A stretch of 64,000 nucleotides of DNA, taken from positions 744,001 through 808,000 of the forward strand of contig NZ_CP015961.1 of the NCBI RefSeq assembly GCF_001659785.1. The letters run 5' to 3'. A model generated the notes under the pieces. The model saw only the letters and a list, made by a program, of their open reading frames with translations, did no database searches and had not been told where the DNA came from. Below, in pieces: positions 29,499 through 38,598 of the stretch. The position numbers and the translations under genes are program-made. The number at the start of each line of letters is the position of its first letter. Position 1 is the stretch's first letter. The DNA is from Dietzia timorensis. Its GTDB lineage: Bacteria > Actinomycetota > Actinomycetes > Mycobacteriales > Mycobacteriaceae.

Positions 29499-31112
29499 TC
29501 AGCGTCCACGCAGATCAGGTTTGACGACTTTTCCCATCGCATTGCGCGGAAGGGCGTCGACGATCTCGATCTCGCGTGGACGCTTGAAGCCTGCGAGCTT
29601 GTCCACGAGAAAGTCGGCCACCGTTTCGATTGTCAGCGCCTTCCCCTCTGCATCCGTAGAGCGTTGGATAAACGCCTTGCCGACTTCGCCGAGGCGGTCG
29701 TCGGAAATTCCGATCACCGCGGAGTCGGCCACCCCGCCGAGCCGCGCGAGAGTCTGTTCGATCTCCGCTGGGTAGACGTTGAAACCGCCGGAAATGTACA
29801 TGTCCTTGAGCCGGTCGGTGATCCGCAGATTGCCTTGCGGATCGAGCTCTCCGACGTCACCGGTATGGAGCCAGCCGTCCGGGTCGATGGTCTTCGCGGT
29901 GTTCTCGGGATCGTCGAGATACCCGGCCATCACCATCGGCGAGCGTGTGAGAACCTCGCCGGAATCGGCGATTTTCACCTCTACTCCGTCGAAGGGGCGC
30001 CCGCATGTCCCCGCGACGATCTCGTCGGCGTCGTCGGGCCGGCAGGTGGTCACCATGCCAGAGGTCTCGGTGAGTCCGTAGGCGGTGACCACCGTGTCGA
30101 GGCCGAGGTCGGACTGCATCCGTTCGACGAGAACTACTGGCACGATCGCGGCACCGGTCACCGCGAGGCGTAACGAGGACAGGTCGAACTCCGCGCGGTT
30201 CGGCGCGTCGAGGAGCGTGGAGAAGATCGTCGGTGCGCCTGGCAGAACGGTAATCCTCTCGCTTTGTACGAGCTCCATCGTCGCGTCGGGCTTGTATACC
30301 GCGAGCGGTACGATCCTCGCCCCGAACAGCGTGCATACGAGGAAGCCTGCTTTGTATCCAAACGAGTGGAAGAAGGGGTTGAGGACGAGGTAGCGATCCT
30401 GCTCCGAAAGTTCGCCGTTTGCCCCCCACACCCGCGCCGCGTAGAGAGTGTGCCGGTGCAGAGCGACGACGCCCTTGGATTTGCCGGTGGTGCCCGAGGT
30501 GAACAGGATATCCGCGACGTCATCCCCGCTAACCGCGTCCGCGCGGCGCTCGGCCTCGGCGAGCGACGTGCCGGTCGCCTTTTCGAGGAACGCATCCCAT
30601 TCATTTATGACGTCGGAGGTCGCGGTTTCGGTGCCGCCGAGGGGCACGCGCACGACGACCTTGAGGGGCGTGCCGTCCAACGATCCGCCTGCGGCCTCGG
30701 TGAGCTGCGAAATTCTCTCGGCCCCCAGGAACTCTCCGGCTACCACTGCGACGGGGGCATTCGTCCGCTCGACCAGTTCGAGCGCCTCCGTGCCGGTGTA
30801 CCGGGTGTTCGCGGGCACGAGCACCCCTCCGGCGTACTGGATTCCGAGTCCGGCGACGACCCAGTGCCGCGTGTTCGGGGCCCACACCAACACGCGCTCG
30901 CCCGGCTGCAGGCCGCCCTCGATGAGCGCGGCCGCAAACGCGCGCACCTGCTCGGCGAGTTCGGTCCACGTCCACCGCACGTCCTCGCCCGACTGGACAT
31001 CGGCGAGCGCCTCGCCGTCCGGCCACAGCTCGGCAGCGCGGCGTAGGGCCTGGGGAGTGGTGTGCACCTCGTCCACAGGCAGAGTCGTCGAGGCGTGAGC
31101 TGTGGTCGTCAT
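29499..31112 (-). CDS. fadD3: HIP-CoA ligase FadD3
   Basis: A 537-residue AMP-forming acyl-CoA synthetase. The P-loop is FTSGTTGKSKGVV, the A5 region is VTAYGLTETSG and the A8/A10 motifs are GWLHTGDVGELD and PRNAMGKVVKPDL, with the catalytic lysine in the last. FadD3 attaches CoA to the C/D-ring propionate HIP, the step that starts ring C/D degradation and makes the HIP-CoA that relieves KstR2. The assignment rests on the KstR2 operator directly upstream and the adjacent fadE30-ipdF, since the fold alone does not fix substrate. Confidence 0.87.
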   Translation of the reverse strand: MTTTAHASTTLPVDEVHTTPQALRRAAELWPDGEALADVQSGEDVRWTWTELAEQVRAFAAALIEGGLQPGERVLVWAPNTRHWVVAGLGIQYAGGVLVPANTRYTGTEALELVERTNAPVAVVAGEFLGAERISQLTEAAGGSLDGTPLKVVVRVPLGGTETATSDVINEWDAFLEKATGTSLAEAERRADAVSGDDVADILFTSGTTGKSKGVVALHRHTLYAARVWGANGELSEQDRYLVLNPFFHSFGYKAGFLVCTLFGARIVPLAVYKPDATMELVQSERITVLPGAPTIFSTLLDAPNRAEFDLSSLRLAVTGAAIVPVVLVERMQSDLGLDTVVTAYGLTETSGMVTTCRPDDADEIVAGTCGRPFDGVEVKIADSGEVLTRSPMVMAGYLDDPENTAKTIDPDGWLHTGDVGELDPQGNLRITDRLKDMYISGGFNVYPAEIEQTLARLGGVADSAVIGISDDRLGEVGKAFIQRSTDAEGKALTIETVADFLVDKLAGFKRPREIEIVDALPRNAMGKVVKPDLRGR

Positions 31113-31179
31113 GGGAACTCCTAGGGCCTTGCGGATGTCCCGGCGCCGTAGCTATCGGCGCCGCATATAAGCGAACCCT

Positions 31180-31197
31180 ACCAAGCAGTTGCTTGGT
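31180..31197. promoter_or_regulatory. KstR2 box upstream of fadD3, inside a longer palindrome
   Basis: ACCAAGCAGTTGCTTGGT is a full match to the 18-bp consensus. It sits at the centre of an inverted repeat from 31172 to 31205 whose 16-base arms are exact complements around a central GT. It is 67 bases before fadD3. Confidence 0.88.
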
Positions 31198-31253
31198 AGG
31201 GTTCGACTTTTCTGGGCTCCGGAACCTTATGGCGCGGGCGGGTGAACCGGCTG

Positions 31254-32141
31254 TCAGGCGTTGCGAATTTTCTCCACCTGCGCGGCGAACACCTCTTCGG
31301 CCTTGGCCTGGTAGGCCTCCTTGTCGACTTCTTGTGGGTTGCCCATCAACTCTCCGGTCTCGGGGTCGAGACCGGAGAAGGGAGCGCCGTACGCAGAGAC
31401 GAAGACGCCGTCGACCACTCCTACGAGTTGCAGTTTGGCGACGGGGAATTCCTGGCCCATGGCTGATTCGGTGCCCTCGATATAGAACGCGAAGAACTTG
31501 TCGACTCCCTCGGGAGCTTCGGCTTCGACCCCAGAGACCGAGATGTCCTGGGAGGTTTTCCCGAAGTCGGGGCCAAGCATTTGCTCGATCTCCGGGGTGA
31601 TCTCGTATCCGGAGTTCGCGGTCTGCTCCTTGACGAAGTCCGAGAGATCGGCTTCGAAGGAGTAGTGGGGGCATTGTGACACTAGTTGAGGTGCCTTGCC
31701 GGCCAATTCCACGTCGGAGGACAGGGAGACGCCGGCAAGCTTCGAGTTGTCTTCGTATCCGCTCATTCGGAGCTCAAGCCCCGCGGAATCTTCACCGCCG
31801 TAGTTTGCGAACTCCTTGCATTCTGCAGGTTGGAACTCGACATCGTCCGGTACCTGCGATACCAGGTCCTGCATCATCCCGTCGGGGCCGAGTGGCTCGA
31901 AGTTGAGCCCAGGGACCTCCTCGCCGGTGAGGATGAGTTCGGACAGAGGTGCTTTGGGGGCGGCGTTCTCCTCTGAACCTTCGCCTTCGCCCTCGGCGGC
32001 CTGCGTCTGCTCTGTGGCACCGGAGTCCGGGGTCGCGTCCTCGTTCTCGGTGGAGCAGGCGGTCAGCGCTGCGGCGGCGGCAACTGCGGCGACGGCGCAG
32101 GTGACGCGGCGGAGGCGGGTCTTCGGTAGCGAGGCGTCCAT
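31254..32141 (-). CDS. secreted lipoprotein of unknown function (first of two)
   Basis: A 295-residue lipoprotein. The signal peptide (RRVTCAVAAVAAAAALTAC) ends in a lipobox with the modified cysteine, followed by an acidic, Gly/Glu-rich linker to about residue 65. The folded part has a Cys pair (PAECKEFANYG and SQCPHYSF) and ends in NPQEVDKEAYQAKAEEVFAAQVEKIRNA. The layout resembles LpqN- or PknH-sensor-like mycobacterial lipoproteins, but I cannot name it. The ATG at 32141 has AAGGAAAA upstream. It lies in the fadD3-fadE30 interval together with a second lipoprotein of similar design. Confidence 0.75.
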   Translation of the reverse strand: MDASLPKTRLRRVTCAVAAVAAAAALTACSTENEDATPDSGATEQTQAAEGEGEGSEENAAPKAPLSELILTGEEVPGLNFEPLGPDGMMQDLVSQVPDDVEFQPAECKEFANYGGEDSAGLELRMSGYEDNSKLAGVSLSSDVELAGKAPQLVSQCPHYSFEADLSDFVKEQTANSGYEITPEIEQMLGPDFGKTSQDISVSGVEAEAPEGVDKFFAFYIEGTESAMGQEFPVAKLQLVGVVDGVFVSAYGAPFSGLDPETGELMGNPQEVDKEAYQAKAEEVFAAQVEKIRNA

Positions 32142-32212
32142 GGTTTTTCCTTTTCGATGGTCTGTCCGGTCGGTGGATTCGGCGCGATGCCGGGGCTGGC
32201 GGGGCAGAGAAA

Positions 32213-32244
32213 CGGCCCACCCAGTGGATGCACCGGGTGGGCCG
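32213..32244 (-). terminator. rho-independent terminator between the two lipoproteins
   Basis: The arms at 32213-32222 and 32235-32244 are perfect 10-base complements with a 12-base loop; on the minus strand the stem is followed by TTTCTCT. It lies downstream of the second lipoprotein stop at 32299, so the first lipoprotein probably has its own promoter. Confidence 0.65.
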
Positions 32245-32298
32245 AAAGTTCCGAGTCCATGAAAATGGGTCGGATCGACACAACGTGGCCGAGAGATG

Positions 32299-33129
32299 CT
32301 AGCCGTTCTGCAGCTTCTGGGCCTGTTGATTGAACAGGTCGAGGGCGCGCTGCTCGGCCTCGGGCGAAATCGGTCCCGCATTGGATTGCGCGTTGACCTG
32401 GATCGCTGTGCCGCCCACGTTGCCCGAGACCAAGAAGATTCCGGAAGTGACGGGTTGTCCCTGGATATCGGCGTTGGACGTGTTCTTGACCGCGAAGAAG
32501 TCCTCGGCGCCCTCCGGGGCCGTGGCGCCGGTGACCTCGTTGGTCATCTGGTACGTGATCTGCTGAGGCTGACCGTCCTGACCGGGCAAGTCCATCGTCA
32601 TCTGCACATCGCCACACTGCTCGAACGCCGAGGTGTAATCCGTGGCTGTCGCCGAAGGATCGTTGAGAACAAGGGTAAAGGCGGTGTCGGGGATGTTCGG
32701 GTCCTGGCCGAGGCGACCCACCGCCGCACTGGTGTCGGCGCCACCGGTTCCCTGGAGCTTCTGGAAGACGTCCGCACATTCCGGCGGCTCGGAATGCATC
32801 GACGTATTACCGGTGAGCTGCTCGGTAAGCGTTCCGGTCTGCGCGAACTGCTCCTGGGTGATCTCCTGCAGCGCAAGCCCCTCGACCTCTTCGGCGCCGA
32901 GTGCTTTCTGCTCGCGCTCAGACCGCTTGGCCTCGGCCTCCGGGTTGGCCTCGCCCTCTTCCGTGGTGACCTCCGCGGACTCGGACGCAGGGGTCTGATC
33001 TGCGTCGTCGGCGGAATCATCGGAGCTGCAGGCGGCCAGACCGCTCAATGCGAGAACGCCGGCGCCCAGGGCCGCGACGGACCTCGTCCGCAGGGAATTT
33101 CGGTGAATGCCTCGAATCGTCATGGTCAT
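32299..33129 (-). CDS. secreted lipoprotein of unknown function (second of two)
   Basis: A 276-residue lipoprotein with signal peptide SVAALGAGVLALSGLAAC ending in a lipobox, then an acidic Ser/Glu/Asp linker to about residue 80. The folded part has Cys pairs (EPPECADVFQKL and FEQCGDVQM) in a layout like the neighbouring lipoprotein, so the two are likely paralogues. Start choice is uncertain: ATGs at 33144, 33129 and 33123 all precede the signal peptide and no clear ribosome site is seen. It is divergent from fadE30, and the KstR2 box at 33245 lies between them. Confidence 0.74.
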   Translation of the reverse strand: MTMTIRGIHRNSLRTRSVAALGAGVLALSGLAACSSDDSADDADQTPASESAEVTTEEGEANPEAEAKRSEREQKALGAEEVEGLALQEITQEQFAQTGTLTEQLTGNTSMHSEPPECADVFQKLQGTGGADTSAAVGRLGQDPNIPDTAFTLVLNDPSATATDYTSAFEQCGDVQMTMDLPGQDGQPQQITYQMTNEVTGATAPEGAEDFFAVKNTSNADIQGQPVTSGIFLVSGNVGGTAIQVNAQSNAGPISPEAEQRALDLFNQQAQKLQNG

Positions 33130-33244
33130 GAGTGTATGTAACATCGCGCACTTTGCGCTTATCCGCGCTGGAGATCGCGCTGAGAATACTTAACTCCGAC
33201 GTCATGCGCGAATACGAGCGGCGGCGGTGGGACACCAAGGACCA

Positions 33245-33262
33245 ACCAAGCAATTGCTTGGT
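33245..33262. promoter_or_regulatory. KstR2 box upstream of fadE30
   Basis: ACCAAGCAATTGCTTGGT is a perfect palindrome. It ends 11 bases before the fadE30 ATG, so it must overlap the promoter. It could also act on the divergent lipoprotein gene starting near 33129. Confidence 0.88.
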
Positions 33263-33273
33263 AGGCTGGGTGC

Positions 33274-34511
<1,238 letters not shown>

Positions 34512-34512
<1 letters not shown>

Positions 34513-35324
34513 TGAATGACAACCGCCCCGCATCCCCGCTCGCCGTCGTTCCCGAGGAGACCCCGGGCCACGGGCTCCTTGCGGGAAAGAAAGTGGTCGT
34601 GACGGCGGCCGCCGGAACCGGCATCGGCTTCGCTTCTGCTCGGCGCGCGGCGCTCGAGGGTGCCGACGTGGTGCTTTCGGATTTCCACGAGCGGCGCCTG
34701 GGCGAATCCGTCGCTGCGCTCGCGGAGGAGTTCCCGGGCCAGCGCATCGACGGGATCACGTGCAACGTGCAGTCGACGGCGGACGTCGACGCGCTCATCG
34801 CCGGCGCCGCGGAGAAGCTCGGGCAGATCGATGTGCTCATCAACAACGCCGGTTTCGGCGGCGAGGGCGAGCTCGTCGACATGTCCGACGAGGACTGGGA
34901 CCGCGTCCTCGACATCACGCTCAACGGCACGTTCCGCGCGACGCGTGCCGCTTTGCGCTACTTCCGCGATGCTCCGCACAACGGGGTGATCGTCAACAAC
35001 GCTTCCGTGCTCGGCTGGCGGGCCCAGCGCGCGCAGGCGCACTACGCAGCCGCGAAGGCCGGGGTCATGGCGCTCACTCGTTGCTCGGCGATCGAGGGTG
35101 CGGACTTCGGCGTGCGGATCAATGCGATCGCACCGTCCATCGCGCGGCACAAGTTCCTCGAGAAGTCCGCGCCCGGCGAGCTGCTCGACTCCCTCGCCGC
35201 GAAGGAGGCCTACGGCCGCGCGGCCGATGTCTGGGAGGTCGCCGCGACCGTCGCGATGCTCGCCTCCGACTATGCGACGTACATGACCGGCGAGGTCGTC
35301 TCCATTTCCTCCCAACGCGCCTGA
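34512..35324 (+). CDS. ipdF: 5-hydroxy-HIP-CoA dehydrogenase IpdF (SDR)
   Basis: A 270-residue classical short-chain dehydrogenase. The cofactor motif TAAAGTGIGFASAR replaces the usual TGxxxGxG, NNAG is in DVLINNAGFGGEG, and the catalytic Ser and YxxxK are in NNASVLGWRAQRAQAHYAAAKAG. IpdF oxidises the 5-hydroxyl of a HIP-CoA intermediate. The assignment depends on its coupling to fadE30; the stop TAA of fadE30 overlaps this ATG. A strong hairpin follows the stop. Confidence 0.83.
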
Positions 35325-35363
35325 CGCCGGACGTCCTGGAATTCCAGGACGCCCGGCGTCAGG
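35320..35363. terminator. bidirectional terminator hairpin after ipdF
   Basis: The inner palindrome GTCCTGGAATTCCAGGAC (35333-35350) is extended by 11-base arms CCTGACGCCGG and CCGGCGTCAGG at 35320-35330 and 35353-35363. It lies between convergent ipdF and the secreted protein gene. Confidence 0.8.
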
Positions 35364-35385
35364 GGTGGTGCTTTGCGCGAAGGGG

Positions 35386-35955
35386 TTAACTGACCCCGCC
35401 GCTGGCGAGGAGGCCGAGCAGCGTCGGCAGCGAAGCGGACGCCGCAGCGAGGTTCTCTCCCGAGGAGCCGGACTGGATAGAGCCGAGCCCGGCTTCGACG
35501 GGGTTGCCGACGATGACGGCCGGTTCGATACGGGCACCGCTGTCGAGTAGGCAATACGAGACGATCGAGTAGACGTTGCTCGGCACGTCCTTGGCGGTCA
35601 CGGTACGAGACGGCGTGAAAATGGGGGCAAGCCCAGCTGCAGGGCTACCGCTATTCGTCTTGAGCGGGGTGACGTCCGGATCATTTCCGCCGAGGACGTC
35701 CAGGATCGCAGGGAGGTTCATCGAGGTGAACTGCTCGGCGAGAGTGGGGGCCTTGGCAGTTGTGACGAGCGCGGCGACGCAGGTGTCGGCGATGTCTCCG
35801 TCTTCGAGGGCAAAGGTCACTGACACGGAATTTCCGTTGACGACGTGGTTATTGGAAACAGCGTTGGCGGCGCCGGCGCCGAGTGCCGAGGCGCCGAGGG
35901 CGAGAGCGGAAGTGGCGGCGACGGCCGCGACCCGTGTGCGAAAACGTGAGAACAT
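35386..35955 (-). CDS. secreted protein of unknown function
   Basis: A 189-residue protein with a clear Sec signal peptide: RFRTRVAAVAATSALALGASALGAGAANA, cleaved after ANA. The mature part is a small Ala/Ser/Thr-rich domain with two cysteines (ADTCVAALVTT and IVSYCLLDSG) that could form a disulfide. The start at 35955 has AGAGGAA upstream; an upstream in-frame start at 36000 would break the signal peptide. No family is recognised. It sits between the ipdF terminator and an LLM oxidoreductase, with no steroid operator nearby. Confidence 0.72.
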   Translation of the reverse strand: MFSRFRTRVAAVAATSALALGASALGAGAANAVSNNHVVNGNSVSVTFALEDGDIADTCVAALVTTAKAPTLAEQFTSMNLPAILDVLGGNDPDVTPLKTNSGSPAAGLAPIFTPSRTVTAKDVPSNVYSIVSYCLLDSGARIEPAVIVGNPVEAGLGSIQSGSSGENLAAASASLPTLLGLLASGGVS

Positions 35956-36074
35956 GAGATTCCTCTGAGGATTCGGGGCGCGCGCGGAGGTCGCGGCCAT
36001 GATCTAGGTCACAGAACAGTATAAACCGAATTTCACACGGGTGTCACTAGAGGGGACAAAGTTATTGATGTTGT

Positions 36075-37067
36075 TTACGGGGCGGCTTCTCGAAGCCTGG
36101 CGAGAAGCGGTTCCGCAGCCTCGGCGAGGAAGCGGTCCAGGGTGGAATCGCCGATCTGGATCAACGCGACATCGGTGAAGCCCGCCTCCCAGTAGGGTCG
36201 GATCTTGTCGACCATCGCATCGAGATCCGGGCCGCACGCCAACTGCTCGGCGACATCGTCCTCACGCACGAATGTCGTGGCGCCGTCGAAGCCGGCGGTC
36301 GTGGGGAGGTCGGCGTTGACGGCCCAACCGCCTGCGAACCAGCGGAATTGCTCGTGTGCTCGCCGAATCGCCGCCTTCTCGGATGTCGGGTCCCAGCTGA
36401 TGGGGATCTGGCCGATCGCCCTCGATCCGCCGCCGATGGGAGCGTCGGAATGGCTGGAGTTCCACTGTTCGACCAGGTCCGCATTCGGCTCGGTGGCGAT
36501 GAGGTGGTCGCCGAGATGGCCGAAGGCGTCCAAGGCTCTCGGCCCGCCGGCGGCCACGCCGATGGGAACTCCGCCGTCAGGAATGTCCCACAGGCGAGCG
36601 GACTCCACGCGAAAGTGCTGCCCCGAAAAGTCGACCATTCCGCCGGCGAGAAGGGCGCGAATGATCTCGAGGGCCTCGGCAGTCATCTCGTGGCGGGTGT
36701 GTATGGCCGGCCATCCGCGCCCCACCACGTGCTCGTTGAGGTTCTCGCCTGAGCCGATCCCGAGCATGAATCGACCATCGGCGAGGATCTGCATCGTGGC
36801 CGCCTTCTGTGCGACCACGGCGGGGTGGTAGCGCAGTATCGGACACGTGACGTACGTGCACAGGTCGATGGTTTCGGTGGCATGCGCCACTGCCCCGAGC
36901 ACGCTCCAGACATACGGTGCGTGCCCTTGTGTGGAAAGCCACGGGAAGTAGTGGTCCGAGGCGACCTCGAAATCGAACCCTGCACGTTCTGCCGCGGCGG
37001 CGTAGCGGACGAGATCTTTCGGCCCGGATTGTTCGGTCATGAGTGTGTAACCAAATCGAGTACCCAT
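36075..37067 (-). CDS. F420-dependent LLM-class oxidoreductase (Fgd-like)
   Basis: A 330-residue luciferase-like monooxygenase-fold protein. It has GYTLMTEQSGPKDLVRYAAAAERAGFDFEVASDHYFPW, HPAVVAQKAATMQILADGRFMLGIGSGENLNEHVVGRGWP and GVAAGGPRALDAFG. These are close to F420-dependent glucose-6-phosphate dehydrogenase-like and related actinobacterial proteins. The cofactor is probably F420 rather than FMN, which is inference. The gene is alone on its strand; the substrate is unknown. Confidence 0.82.
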   Translation of the reverse strand: MGTRFGYTLMTEQSGPKDLVRYAAAAERAGFDFEVASDHYFPWLSTQGHAPYVWSVLGAVAHATETIDLCTYVTCPILRYHPAVVAQKAATMQILADGRFMLGIGSGENLNEHVVGRGWPAIHTRHEMTAEALEIIRALLAGGMVDFSGQHFRVESARLWDIPDGGVPIGVAAGGPRALDAFGHLGDHLIATEPNADLVEQWNSSHSDAPIGGGSRAIGQIPISWDPTSEKAAIRRAHEQFRWFAGGWAVNADLPTTAGFDGATTFVREDDVAEQLACGPDLDAMVDKIRPYWEAGFTDVALIQIGDSTLDRFLAEAAEPLLARLREAAP

Positions 37068-37204
37068 CTCACGATTGTGAACCCTAAAGTGCGTCAGCGC
37101 ATCTCAACCTAACGTCCACTTTGTCGGCCTTGTTCATTCGCGCCTCGCGGAGGAGTATGGGGGCGCGGGTTCGAATCGGGCCCGTGGAGTGGAGGGCAAG
37201 CATC

Positions 37205-37894
37205 ATGGCGAACAAAGCCCTACTTTTCGACGTCGACGGGACGCTGGTCGACTCGACCTACGTGCATGTCGAGTGTTGGTGGGCGGCATTCATCGAATGC
37301 GGAATCGCAGTGCCACGCGTCGAGATACACCGGCGAATCGGTATGGACGGGGCATTGCTGGTGAGGGAACTCCTGGCGACCTTCGGAGGCGACCATGTCG
37401 ATGCCGCCGGAGCGGCCGGACTGGCCAATCAGATCAGCGCGCTCCACGGGCGCTACTATTCGGCCGACGCAGTCCGGTTGCGTCCGTTGCCGGGTGCGCG
37501 AGAGCTGCTTCGCGCGGGGCGGGAAGCCGGTTACACCGTTGTGCTGGCCACCGCTTCGTCGCCGGAGGAATTCGACATCGCGCGCGACGTGCTCGGATGC
37601 GATGAGGAAGTGTCGGCTGTGACGACGGGCGACGACGTCCACAGGGCCAAGCCGGATTCTTCCGTGGTCGATCTGGCGGTACGCCGCGCCGGTGTCGCGC
37701 CGAGCGACGCGATCATGATCGGTGACGCAACGTGGGATGCAATCGCCGCCGGTAAGGCGGGCGTTCCCTCGATCGCCGTCCGTACCGGAGGGATCGGCGA
37801 GGCCGAGCTACGCGGTGCCGGGTACACGCGGATCGTCGAAGGGGTCGATGTCCTCTGGCGCGAGATAGTCGCGAGCGGCGCAATCTCTACCTGA
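37205..37894 (+). CDS. HAD-superfamily phosphatase
   Basis: A 229-residue haloacid dehalogenase-like hydrolase with the beta-phosphoglucomutase/phosphatase layout. Motif I is LLFDVDGTLVDST near residues 6-18, motif II is VVLATASS, motif III is the lysine in VHRAKPDS and motif IV is MIGDATWDAIAAGKAG. The start at 37205 follows GGAGGG with an eight-base gap. It lies 64 bases before kstR2 in the same direction but ahead of the KstR2 box, so co-regulation is uncertain. Substrate unknown. Confidence 0.85.
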   Translation: MANKALLFDVDGTLVDSTYVHVECWWAAFIECGIAVPRVEIHRRIGMDGALLVRELLATFGGDHVDAAGAAGLANQISALHGRYYSADAVRLRPLPGARELLRAGREAGYTVVLATASSPEEFDIARDVLGCDEEVSAVTTGDDVHRAKPDSSVVDLAVRRAGVAPSDAIMIGDATWDAIAAGKAGVPSIAVRTGGIGEAELRGAGYTRIVEGVDVLWREIVASGAIST

Positions 37895-37928
37895 GGTGTC
37901 TCGATCCCGACTTCGGGCCACGACCCCA

Positions 37929-37946
37929 ACCAAGCGCTTGCTAGGT
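37929..37946. promoter_or_regulatory. KstR2 autoregulatory box
   Basis: ACCAAGCGCTTGCTAGGT matches the 18-bp pattern with one deviant arm. A TTATAG-like -10 follows directly and the kstR2 ATG is 13 bases after the box. The repressor would control its own gene and fadA6. Confidence 0.82.
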
Positions 37947-37958
37947 TATAGTGGGGGA

Positions 37959-38576
37959 ATGGCGCAGAAGACGGAGCAGGCGCGAACGAAATCCGGGGCG
38001 ATGCAGTCCCGTCGGGCGGAATTGCTGGAGATTTCCGCTCGCCTCTTCGCGGAGCAAGGCGTACGGGCAACGACGGTACGCCATATCGCCGACGCCGCCG
38101 GCATTCTGTCGGGCAGCCTCTACCATCACTTCTCGTCGAAGGAAGCGATCGTCGACGAGGTGCTCCGTGAGTTTCTCGACGGGCTGTTCGCCACCTATAA
38201 GGAGATCGTCAGGCAAAATGCCGGCCCGCGCGACGCTCTGGAAAGGCTCGTGCGTGCGTCGTTTCAGGCGATTCACGATTCCCGCGACCAGGTGGCCATC
38301 TATCAAGACGAGATCAAGCACTTGCAGGGGATTCCCCGGTTCGACTATCTCGAGCTGCGCAACCGCGAGTTCCGCGACATGTGGATCGAGGTTCTCGAGG
38401 CGGGACAGGCCAGCGGTGCCTTTCGCGCCGACCTCGACCCCAACCTCACCTACCGGTTCATGCGCGACACCGTGTGGGTGGCCGTTCGCTGGTATCGACC
38501 CGGCGGGAAGGTCTCGCAAGAAGAAATCGCCGACCAATACTTGCGCATAGTCCTCGACGGGCTTGCGGACGACTAA
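37959..38576 (+). CDS. kstR2: TetR-family repressor KstR2
   Basis: A 205-residue TetR regulator. The N-terminal helix-turn-helix lies at about residues 18-65 (ELLEISARLFAEQGVRATTVRHIADAAGILSGSLYHHFSSKEAIVDEVL). The C-terminal ligand domain has KHLQGIPRFDYLELRNREF and YRFMRDTVWVAVRWYRPGG, similar to KstR2 and other acyl-CoA-responsive TetR proteins. KstR2 represses ring C/D genes and is relieved by HIP-CoA. The identity is supported by an operator overlapping its own promoter and by the fadA6 gene that follows, the order known in M. tuberculosis. The frame extends upstream to 37896, but 37959 is the only ATG after the operator. Confidence 0.88.
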   Translation: MAQKTEQARTKSGAMQSRRAELLEISARLFAEQGVRATTVRHIADAAGILSGSLYHHFSSKEAIVDEVLREFLDGLFATYKEIVRQNAGPRDALERLVRASFQAIHDSRDQVAIYQDEIKHLQGIPRFDYLELRNREFRDMWIEVLEAGQASGAFRADLDPNLTYRFMRDTVWVAVRWYRPGGKVSQEEIADQYLRIVLDGLADD

Positions 38577-38598
38577 TTTCGATCACCCAGGAGTTCAC

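Noticed and set aside
31172-31205. The fadD3 upstream palindrome read as a terminator
   Set aside because: A short T-run follows it only on the plus strand, where no gene arrives; its centre is the KstR2 consensus, so operator is the better reading.
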